Below, piece after piece: positions 30,840-36,967 of a DNA stretch of 36,967 nucleotides (the stretch's first letter is position 1; every line of letters begins with the position of its first letter). The DNA is from Desulfotomaculaceae bacterium. GTDB lineage: Bacteria; Bacillota; Desulfotomaculia; Desulfotomaculales; Pelotomaculaceae. Location: assembly GCA_028709235.1 (NCBI GenBank), contig JAQVXL010000018.1, positions 1 to 36,967 on the forward strand. Direction: 5' to 3'. The position numbers and the translations under genes were made by a program. The notes beneath the pieces are model-generated. The model did no database searches. It was not told the DNA's origin and saw only the letters and a program-made list of their open reading frames with translations.

Positions 30840-31691
30840 GTGGATCTTAATTTGCTTACCCTGAAAAAAATAATAGAAGGATTTTTGTATGAAGATATCG
30901 GATCGGGAGATATAACCACCAACAGTATTGTTCCGCCGGACGCCGGATCGCAAGGATATATCATAGCAAGAGAAGATGGTGTTGTGGCGGGACTGCCGCT
31001 GACGGAAATGGTTTTTCAAATGCTTGATCCTGAAATTGCCTTCCGGGCGCTGGCGCAGGATGGCCAAAAAATTGAATGCAGTATGGTGTTGGCTGAGATA
31101 TCCGGTAACGCGAGAGCAATTCTGACCGGGGAAAGGATTGCTCTAAATCTGCTGCAGCACCTTTCCGGTATTGCCACCAGGACGGCCCGGTTGGTGGAGC
31201 TGGTGGGGGGGAATAAACCCCGCATAGTTGACACCAGAAAAACTACCCCTGGCCTGCGTATGGTTGAAAAGTATGCTGTACGGGTCGGGGGCGGGTATAA
31301 TCACCGTTTCGGCCTTTTTGACGCTGTGCTGATTAAGGACAACCATATTAAGATAGCCGGGGGCATCAGGGCGGCCGTAGAGGCGGCCAGGCGGGGCAGT
31401 CCTCATACAGCCAGGATCGAGGTGGAAGTGGAGGACTTTGCCGGGGTTGGGGAAGCCCTGTCCGCCGGTGCGGATATCATAATGCTCGACAATATGACCC
31501 CCGACAGGATGCGGGAAGCTGTGGCGCTGATCGCCGGGCGCGCCCTGGTGGAGGCCTCGGGCGGGGTTTCTGAGGCAAACATCCGGGCCGTGGCTGAAGC
31601 CGGAGTCGACCTGATCTCAGTGGGGGCGCTGACCCACTCGGTCAGGTCACTAGACATAAGCCTGGATATAAAAGAAATTAAACGCAGATAA
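30840..31691 (+). CDS. nadC: Nicotinate-nucleotide pyrophosphorylase (carboxylating)
   Basis: It converts quinolinate and PRPP to nicotinate mononucleotide, the third step of de novo NAD synthesis. The 283 residues contain EDIGSGDITTN, GERIALNLLQHLSGIAT, the substrate-binding DTRKTTPGLRMVEKYAVRVG, NHRFGLFDAVLIKDNH, VEVEDF, DNMTPDRM and SGGVSEANIRAVAEAGVDLIS with VGALTHS. GTG start behind AAAGGAAG. A direct 9-bp duplication (TCGCTGAAA twice) lies in the 29-bp gap before it. nadB is upstream but separated by four unrelated genes. Confidence 0.97.
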   Translation: MDLNLLTLKKIIEGFLYEDIGSGDITTNSIVPPDAGSQGYIIAREDGVVAGLPLTEMVFQMLDPEIAFRALAQDGQKIECSMVLAEISGNARAILTGERIALNLLQHLSGIATRTARLVELVGGNKPRIVDTRKTTPGLRMVEKYAVRVGGGYNHRFGLFDAVLIKDNHIKIAGGIRAAVEAARRGSPHTARIEVEVEDFAGVGEALSAGADIIMLDNMTPDRMREAVALIAGRALVEASGGVSEANIRAVAEAGVDLISVGALTHSVRSLDISLDIKEIKRR

Positions 31692-31702
31692 CCTGCCCTT
31701 CC

Positions 31703-31857
31703 GTCGGGGATATTCCAAATGCGTCTTGATGGAGGTAAGTTTATCCCGATTGGAGACATGCCTTGGCTAAAGATGTGCGGCTGAAGCCGTACCTATAAGT
31801 TGCCTGCCCATCTAATGCGGGGAATGTCCCCGACTGTAAGTGCGGATTTATCCGCAC
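31703..31857. repeat. Cluster of short palindromes related to the REP-like family
   Basis: It contains degenerate GGGGATAT/CCCGATTGGAGACATGCC arms (31706-31764), a CGGCT-GA-AGCCG hairpin within the 20-bp unit shared with 12783-12802 (here at 31769-31788), CGGGGA-ATG-TCCCCG (31818-31832), and a near-perfect GTGCGGAT-TT-ATCCGCAC (31840-31857). No gene is present. Confidence 0.65.
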
Positions 31858-31899
31858 AAAGGTTTCTGATAAATTCCGGACTTGCAAAGAAGAAAATAG

Positions 31900-31973
31900 G
31901 TTTCTAGTGGCAATATCGGAGGGGGTACCCCCGTTCCCATCCCGAACACGGCAGTTAAGTCCTCCTGCATCCG
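31900..31973 (+). pseudogene. 5S rRNA fragment (5' part)
   Basis: About 70 bases match the 5' half of bacterial 5S rRNA: CTAGTGGCAATATCGGAGGG, then CCCGTTCCCATCCCGAACAC and GGCAGTTAAGTCCTCC. The homology stops after CATCCG; the 3' half (the GGGAGA.GTAGG...CTGCCAGG region) is absent, and no 16S, 23S or tRNA is nearby. It is best read as a truncated, non-functional copy. Confidence 0.8.
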
Positions 31974-32060
31974 TTGTTTCACGAAATAACGTTAACTTTG
32001 TTGTTGTATATGGTTGACGTTAGCCTGTGAATTAAATAAAATTGATTTGAGGTGGTTCTC

Positions 32061-33035
32061 TTGAAAGAAACCATATTGCGCCTGCTCAAAGATAGAAGTC
32101 CGGATTATGTTTCCGGCGAAGAGATCTGCAGGCTGCTCAATGTCACCAGGACAGCGGTCTGGAAGCACATCCAGGCCCTGCGTGAAAGGGGTTATGAGAT
32201 TGAGGCGCGGCCTCGTGCGGGTTATACTCTAACCGGTATACCTGACAGGCTATACCCAGAAGAGATCTGGGACGGGCTGTCAAACCGGTTTTTAGGCCGA
32301 AAAATTTACTACTTTGACACTGAATCCACCACTAACGACAAGGCCAAGGAACTGGCACGCCAGGGCGCCGGTGAGGGAACTCTGATTGTGGCTGAGGAGC
32401 AGACTGGCGGCAAAGGCCGGCTGGGCAGGAAATGGTTTGCCCCCAAATACAAGGGGATCTGGTTTTCCCTGATTTTGTGTCCACCTGTTCTGCCGCCTGA
32501 AGCCAACCAGGTAACCATGCTGGCTGCTGTAGCGGTTGCGTCAGCGATTAAGAAGGAAACTGGGATTGAGGCAGGCATTAAATGGCCCAACGACCTGCTG
32601 GTGGGAAGCAAGAAAATATGCGGTATCTTGACTGAGCTTAGCGCGGAGATGGAGAGGATTAATTACCTGGTTGTAGGCATAGGGATTAATGTCAACCAGG
32701 ATGAGACGGACTTTCCTGAAGAACTGCGGGAAAGCGCCGCTTCGCTTAAAAATGAGTCCAAAAGGAAAATAGACAGGGTGAGGCTGATCCAGACCACACT
32801 GGCGGAGTTTGAACGCTGGTACGGGACCTGGCTGGAACAGGGTTTCGCGCCCGTACTGGCCAGGTGGAAAGAGATGTCCGTTTCCTTAAACTGTCCGGTG
32901 CGGATCAGCACGCCGAATAATTCCTGGGACGGATGGGCGGAAGATATAGACAGTGACGGGGCGCTTCTTCTGCGCCTGCCCGGCGGAGAGCTTAGGAGGG
33001 TAATATCAGGTGAAGTATCCCTCCGCCTATCGTAA
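32061..33035 (+). CDS. birA: Bifunctional biotin-protein ligase / biotin repressor
   Basis: A 324-residue group II BirA. An N-terminal winged helix (about 15-58: SGEEICRLLNVTRTAVWKHI, then RERGYEIEARPRAGYTL) precedes the ligase core with STTNDKAKELA, the biotinyl-AMP loop EEQTGGKGRLGRKWFAP, KWPNDLLV and GIGINVN, and the C-terminal SH3-like domain. It biotinylates acyl-CoA carboxylases and represses biotin genes. TTG at 32061 is chosen behind TTGAGGTGG; a GTG at 32052 is in frame. A BirA-type operator lies upstream of bioB next door, which supports regulator function. Confidence 0.96.
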   Translation: MKETILRLLKDRSPDYVSGEEICRLLNVTRTAVWKHIQALRERGYEIEARPRAGYTLTGIPDRLYPEEIWDGLSNRFLGRKIYYFDTESTTNDKAKELARQGAGEGTLIVAEEQTGGKGRLGRKWFAPKYKGIWFSLILCPPVLPPEANQVTMLAAVAVASAIKKETGIEAGIKWPNDLLVGSKKICGILTELSAEMERINYLVVGIGINVNQDETDFPEELRESAASLKNESKRKIDRVRLIQTTLAEFERWYGTWLEQGFAPVLARWKEMSVSLNCPVRISTPNNSWDGWAEDIDSDGALLLRLPGGELRRVISGEVSLRLS

Positions 33036-33097
33036 AAATTATAATTTTACAAAAGAAATGATTTCTCCTATGCTACTGGTTATTTTGAAGTAATTAT

Positions 33098-33139
33098 TAT
33101 AACATTATTGTCAACCCATAAACTTATTGCGGTTAACAA
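33098..33139 (+). promoter_or_regulatory. BirA operator and -10 region upstream of bioB
   Basis: TTGTCAACC (33108-33116), 14-bp spacer, GGTTAACAA (33131-33139): a near-perfect inverted repeat matching the Firmicutes BirA box. TATAAC at 33098-33103 is a likely -10, so the operator covers the transcription start. bioB would be repressed by BirA-biotinyl-AMP. Confidence 0.85.
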
Positions 33140-33164
33140 AATGCATGTTCGAGGGGGTATCCTG

Positions 33165-34139
33165 GTGTTTAGTTGTCTGCTAAACCAGATACTATCAGGA
33201 GACGATATAACTTTTGATCAAGCGTTAACTCTGGGCAAGCTGGACGATAACCAGTTAAATGAACTATTTTTAGCGGCTTTACGGGTTACCCGTCATTTCT
33301 ACGGCAACAGGGTTGATTTGTGTTCCATTATTAATGCTAAATCGGGGCGCTGTTCCGAGAACTGTGCTTTTTGTGCTCAATCTGTACATTATCAAACCAA
33401 CATACCTGCTTACCCTATTCTTTCAAAGGAAATAGTTCTGGAAAATGCTTATGAAATGGAGTCTAAAGGAACCCGTTGCTTTTCCCTGGTTACCAGCGGC
33501 AAAGGGATTCAGGGCGATGATTTCGAAAAAGTTATAGATATATATAAAACGCTTAGGGAAAAAACCCAATTAAGCCTGTGTGCCTCGCTGGGTATCATAG
33601 ACTATACTAAAGCTTTGCGTCTAAAAGAAGTTGGGGTCACTATGTACCATCATAATATTGAAACATCCAGAAGCTTTTTCCCTGAAATATGTACCACCCA
33701 CAGTTTCGAAGACAGGCTGGAAACGATACGTTCGGCAAGCAAAGCCGGCCTTGATATCTGTTCAGGTGGTATTGTGGGACTGGGCGAAACATGGGAGCAC
33801 CGGGTTGAAATGGCCTTCCAGTTAAAAGAACTGGGAGTTGTATCGTTACCTTTAAACACTATAGACCCCATCCCTGGAACCCCCCTCTGGAAAAAACCTG
33901 TCCCAGAACCCACGGAAATTCTGAAGACAGCAGCCATGTTCAGAATGGTTCTGCCGGGAGCCATTATCCGTCTTTGCGGCGGCAGGGAATCAGCCCTGCG
34001 GAGCCTGCAACCATTTGCGTTTACGGCTGGAATTAACGGTATGCTAATAGGTAACTACCTTACCACTACCGGAAGGGAGGTGGAGGACGACATGCAAATG
34101 CTCAAAGATTTGAAACTTGAGGTAATGCGGCCCTGTTAA
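33165..34139 (+). CDS. bioB: Biotin synthase
   Basis: A radical SAM enzyme that inserts sulfur into dethiobiotin. The 324 residues have the [4Fe-4S] motif C63-x3-C67-x2-C70 (GRCSENCAFCAQS), then YHHNIETS, CSGGIVGLGET, LNTIDPIPGTPL and the C-terminal GGRE with NGMLIGNYLTT. GTG at 33165 is chosen behind GAGGGGG; the frame open from 33108 starts inside the BirA operator. No bioA, bioD or bioF is in the window, so precursor supply must come from elsewhere. It is followed 29 bp later by bioY, probably in the same operon. Confidence 0.96.
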   Translation: MFSCLLNQILSGDDITFDQALTLGKLDDNQLNELFLAALRVTRHFYGNRVDLCSIINAKSGRCSENCAFCAQSVHYQTNIPAYPILSKEIVLENAYEMESKGTRCFSLVTSGKGIQGDDFEKVIDIYKTLREKTQLSLCASLGIIDYTKALRLKEVGVTMYHHNIETSRSFFPEICTTHSFEDRLETIRSASKAGLDICSGGIVGLGETWEHRVEMAFQLKELGVVSLPLNTIDPIPGTPLWKKPVPEPTEILKTAAMFRMVLPGAIIRLCGGRESALRSLQPFAFTAGINGMLIGNYLTTTGREVEDDMQMLKDLKLEVMRPC

Positions 34140-34168
34140 TCACGGAAATTTTTTTAGGAGTGAGGAGA

Positions 34169-34729
34169 TTGTCCAATTATTCTGCCCGTGATATTACCAT
34201 GACCGCCGTTTTTGCAGCCCTGGCGGTGGTGGCGGCGATGCTGGTGCGCTATGGTGGAAGTATCGTACCGTTCAGCTTGCTGCCTTTTGTGGTGATGCTG
34301 GCCGGAGGTCTGCTGGGCGCCCGGCTTGGGTCTCTGAGCATAATTGTTTACATCCTGCTTGGTTTGGTGGGAATTCCAGTGTTTGCAACACCTCCTTTTG
34401 GCGGTCCGGCCTATGTGCTGAAGCCCACCTTCGGATTACTGCTTGGCTTTGCTGTGAGCGCTTACGTTATCGGAGCGCTGTTGAAAAACAGAGAGGAAAG
34501 CGGTTTTACCCGTTACTTTCTATCTATGGTGGCAGGGATAGTTGTTTATTACATAATTGGTCTTCCTTATATATACGTCATTTTAAACTTTTACCTGGGG
34601 CAGGCTGTTTCAGTCGTAAAAGTCCTATATATTGGTTTTGTCCCCTTTGTCGTACTGGATCTGGTCAAGGCGGCGGCAGCCGCTGTTATGGCCAGGGCGC
34701 TTTACCGCAGGCTGAACGGTGTAATCTAG
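34169..34729 (+). CDS. bioY: Biotin transporter BioY (ECF S-component)
   Basis: A 186-residue integral membrane protein with about six hydrophobic segments. The BioY signature is visible: ARDITMTAVFAALAVVAAML, VPFSLLPFVVMLAGGLLGAR and GLVGIPVFATPPFGGPAYVL, then PTFGLLLGFAVSAYVIG. BioY binds biotin and works alone or with an ECF ATPase/transmembrane pair, which is not encoded here. TTG at 34169 is chosen behind AGGAGTGAGGAG. It shares the BirA-controlled unit with bioB, so synthesis and uptake would be repressed together. Confidence 0.94.
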   Translation: MSNYSARDITMTAVFAALAVVAAMLVRYGGSIVPFSLLPFVVMLAGGLLGARLGSLSIIVYILLGLVGIPVFATPPFGGPAYVLKPTFGLLLGFAVSAYVIGALLKNREESGFTRYFLSMVAGIVVYYIIGLPYIYVILNFYLGQAVSVVKVLYIGFVPFVVLDLVKAAAAAVMARALYRRLNGVI

Positions 34730-34945
34730 CCAATTGCATCCCCCCGGCAAATAGATTCTGCCTGCCGAAAGGGAAGTAGCCTTTTTTATGAAGAATAATG
34801 TGGCAATGCAAGCACCTCCATCACATTTATTTGTAGAGTTAAAAAAGTTTCTGTGTGTGGTGGCCTTTGGCTCTGCATTCCTGTTGCGCCAGGCCGGGCA
34901 CCTTTGGTAGAATGATCTAAAGTGATACGGAAACGGAAAGTGGTG

Positions 34946-35722
34946 ATGGCAGTGATTCTGGTTTTCGACGTGGGTAATACAAATATTGTTTTGGGTGTTT
35001 TTGACGGCAGCGAACTGGTGGTAAATTGGCGCATTTCTACAGATCGCAACCGGACCGCAGATGAATACGGAGTAAAGCTCAGGGAACTTTTTTCTTTTTC
35101 AGGTAATGATATGAGCCGGATCGAGGCCATAGTAATTTCTACGGTGGTACCGCCGCTGACATTTACCCTGGAGCGGGTATGTCAGAGATATTTCAAGCTG
35201 ACTCCGCTTATAGTCGGACCCGGCATTAAAACAGGCCTGCCGATAAAGTATGAAAATCCCAGGGAAGTCGGCGCCGACCGCATCGTCAACGCGGTAGCTG
35301 CCATTGATAAATACGGCTGTCCCCTTATTATCGTGGACTTTGGCACCGCGACAACGTTTTGCGCCATCAGCGACAGGGGTGAATATTTGGGCGGGGCGAT
35401 AGCGCCAGGCATCAGCATTTCAACGGAGGCCCTTTTTGAGCGGGCGTCTAAACTGCCCCGGGTGGAATTAACCAAGCCGGCGTCCATAATCGGGAAAAAC
35501 ACCATCAACTCTATGCATGCAGGTATTTATTACGGGTTTGTCGGCCAGGTTGATGAGATCTCCAGGAGAATGAGAAAACAACTGGGCGAAAACACTAAAG
35601 TTGTGGCCACCGGCGGCCTGGCCAACCTGATTGCCCAGGAAAGCACTTATATCCAAGTGGTGGATCCTTATCTAACCCTTAATGGACTCAGGCTTATTTA
35701 CGAGAGGAATGTGCAGCGGTGA
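34946..35722 (+). CDS. coaX: Type III pantothenate kinase
   Basis: It phosphorylates pantothenate, the first step to CoA, using the product of the panBCD genes 10 kb upstream. The 258 residues belong to the ASKHA fold with [48 protein letters not shown] and TGGLANLI. Type III enzymes are not feedback-inhibited by CoA. ATG at 34946 is chosen to give the usual N-terminus; a GTG at 34922 is in frame. It overlaps dus by 4 bp (GTGA), implying translational coupling. Confidence 0.95.
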   Translation: MAVILVFDVGNTNIVLGVFDGSELVVNWRISTDRNRTADEYGVKLRELFSFSGNDMSRIEAIVISTVVPPLTFTLERVCQRYFKLTPLIVGPGIKTGLPIKYENPREVGADRIVNAVAAIDKYGCPLIIVDFGTATTFCAISDRGEYLGGAIAPGISISTEALFERASKLPRVELTKPASIIGKNTINSMHAGIYYGFVGQVDEISRRMRKQLGENTKVVATGGLANLIAQESTYIQVVDPYLTLNGLRLIYERNVQR

Positions 35723-36675
35723 AAATCGGCGGTATAGTATTAGAGAACCCTGTGATAGCCGCGCCAATGGCCGGCGTCACGGACAAGTCATTTAGGATTT
35801 TGGCCAGAGAGGCCGGTTGTAGCCTGGTTTGCACCGAAATGGTCAGTGACCAGGCTCTTTTGTATGGGAATCCTAAAACATGCAGCCTGCTGGATATTTC
35901 AGGGGAGGACAGCCCGGTGAGCATCCAGGTGTTCGGCTCTGATCCGGGGTATATGGCCGCGGCCGCCGAAATCGTGGAAAGCCGCGGCGCCCGGCTGATT
36001 GATGTGAACATGGGTTGCCCCACTCCGAAAATAGTCAAAAATGGCGAGGGCGCAGCCCTGATGAGGAACCCGGATCAAGCCGCGGCGATAATCAGGGCTA
36101 TCGTAGGGCGGGTAAAGATCCCGGTTACTGTCAAACTGAGGAGAGGCTGGGATGAATCTTCTGTTAACGCGGTAGAAATGGCCTGCCTGGTGGAGGACGC
36201 CGGGGCAGCTGCTGTAACAGTACACGGACGCACCCGTTCCCAGTTTTATGCCGGGAAAGCTGATTGGGGAATAATTGCCTCGGTTAAGCGAGCTGTGGCT
36301 ATTCCGGTGATTGGCAACGGAGATATCTGGACACCCCAGGATGCCCTGCTCATGCTGGAGCAGACCGGTTGTGACGGGATTATGATTGGCCGGGCCTCAC
36401 TCGGCAACCCCTGGATATTTAAGCAGACTGTGTATTTCCTGGAAACAGGCGCAATGCTGCCGGGACCCACCCCGGGAGAAAGAGCTGCTATGGCTCTAAA
36501 GCATTTTAATTTGCTGCTTGAAAATAAGGGGGAAAACGTGGCGGTGCGGGAGATGCGCAAGCATGCCGCCTGGTATATGAAAGGCCTGCGCGGGGCGGCC
36601 CGCCTGAGAGAAATGGTAAACAGGGCAAAAACCGGGGAAGAGATAAAAATTTTGTTGGAACAGGTGCTGAATTAA
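35719..36675 (+). CDS. dus: tRNA-dihydrouridine synthase
   Basis: An FMN-dependent enzyme of the DusB group that reduces specific uridines in tRNA. The 318 residues start with the FMN-binding [18 protein letters not shown] and include [28 protein letters not shown] with catalytic Cys100, [32 protein letters not shown] and [16 protein letters not shown] start at 35719 overlaps the coaX stop. The same coaX-dus pairing occurs in many Clostridia and Bacilli. A terminator follows 60 bp after the stop. Confidence 0.96.
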   Translation: MKIGGIVLENPVIAAPMAGVTDKSFRILAREAGCSLVCTEMVSDQALLYGNPKTCSLLDISGEDSPVSIQVFGSDPGYMAAAAEIVESRGARLIDVNMGCPTPKIVKNGEGAALMRNPDQAAAIIRAIVGRVKIPVTVKLRRGWDESSVNAVEMACLVEDAGAAAVTVHGRTRSQFYAGKADWGIIASVKRAVAIPVIGNGDIWTPQDALLMLEQTGCDGIMIGRASLGNPWIFKQTVYFLETGAMLPGPTPGERAAMALKHFNLLLENKGENVAVREMRKHAAWYMKGLRGAARLREMVNRAKTGEEIKILLEQVLN

Positions 36676-36734
36676 TTTAATTATGCTCCCCGGTAGATTT
36701 AATGTGCTGGAAATAAATATTATTAAAATCCCTG

Positions 36735-36763
36735 CGGCCACTTGAAAAAGGCCGTTGTTTTTT
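36735..36763 (+). terminator. Terminator after dus
   Basis: CGGCC (36735-36739) pairs with GGCCG (36750-36754) around ACTTGAAAAA, followed by TTGTTTTTT. Confidence 0.7.
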
Positions 36764-36765
36764 AT

Positions 36766-36805
36766 AAAATCTTTATGTACACAAATCTGTGCACATAAAG
36801 ATTTT
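36766..36805. repeat. Long near-perfect palindrome
   Basis: AAAATCTTTATGT (36766-36778) and ACATAAAGATTTT (36793-36805) are perfect inverted repeats; inside them CACA/TGTG extends the stem past one A/C mismatch to a loop AATC. In total 17 of 18 base pairs form. Confidence 0.85.
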
Positions 36806-36837
36806 AATAAAGGGAAGATTAAGGGGGGCAATGGGAC

Positions 36838-36967
36838 GTTCGAGACCACTGAAAAACACCTAATAAAAAATAGCAAAAATACTACTAAATACCTCTAAAA
36901 CACAACTGAAAAACCCCCTATATGATATAATGAATGTAGCGCAAACACTAGATCTAAGGGGGTTTTC
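36838..36967 (+). mobile_element. Possible left end and promoter of an insertion sequence (cut by window edge)
   Basis: CACTGAAAAACACCTA (36847-36862) is repeated imperfectly as AACTGAAAAACCCCCTA (36904-36920). A TATAAT (36926-36931) follows, and AGGGGGTTTTC at the window end is the inverted complement of GAAAAACCCCCT (36908-36919), with one bulged A. AT-rich leader DNA with a promoter and an 11-bp hairpin just before a coding start is usual for IS elements, but no transposase is visible in the window. Confidence 0.35.

Noticed and set aside
289-31857. Possible CRISPR array from the recurring GGGGACAC units
   Set aside because: The units are kilobases apart, in mixed orientation, with no regular spacers and no cas genes.

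Overview
The window looks like chromosomal DNA of a spore-forming, anaerobic, mid-GC Gram-positive bacterium. Protein character and gene order suggest Peptococcaceae/Desulfotomaculia (Pelotomaculum- or Desulfotomaculum-like); this is inference from content, not a database match. Supporting signs are spoIIE next to divIC/yabR/tilS/ftsH, a spore photoproduct lyase relative, frequent TTG/GTG starts with strong GGAGG-type ribosome binding sites, an [FeFe]-hydrogenase-like sensor, and formyl-THF ligase. Most of the window is core metabolism with long intergenic regions full of small palindromic repeats.

Layout. (1) 1-8.8 kb: the end of an Ig-like surface protein, a small HTH protein, then a division/sporulation block (divIC-like, yabR-like S1 protein, ppx, spoIIE, tilS, ftsH). 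(2) 8.8-14.7 kb: ndk, a divergent fhs, and a folate block folP-folB-folK, then sfsA. (3) 14.7-18.9 kb: a putative redox/H2-sensing module. A NuoE-like [2Fe-2S] protein is divergent from a cupin-XRE regulator, which is followed by an [FeFe]-hydrogenase-like sensor with FeS and PAS domains, split by a frameshift at an A8 run, and by a SpoIIE-type phosphatase. (4) 18.9-22.1 kb: an orphan promoter/terminator pair (candidate small RNA), a spore photoproduct lyase relative lacking the usual catalytic Cys, two gene relics, and a CCA-adding/poly(A) polymerase family gene on the minus strand. (5) 22.2-25.6 kb: a pantothenate operon (DUF2520 reductase-like gene, panB, panC, panD) behind a structured leader ending in a terminator. 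(6) 25.7-31.7 kb: nadB, an RlmL-type RNA methyltransferase, a DUF2007 protein, a zinc-ribbon protein, a lipoprotein and nadC. (7) 31.7-36.7 kb: a 5S rRNA fragment, birA, bioB (with a clear BirA operator), bioY, coaX and dus. (8) The last 290 bp hold a terminator, a long palindrome and what may be the left end of an insertion sequence.

The metabolic genes converge on cofactors: folate/C1, pantothenate to CoA (panBCD plus coaX), NAD (nadB, nadC) and biotin (birA, bioB, bioY). The items most worth following are the hydrogenase-like sensor module and its frameshift, the pan leader, the candidate small RNA at 19.1 kb, the spore photoproduct lyase variant, and a dispersed REP-like repeat family that sits in 5' regions and appears to supply promoter or RBS sequence to neighbouring genes.
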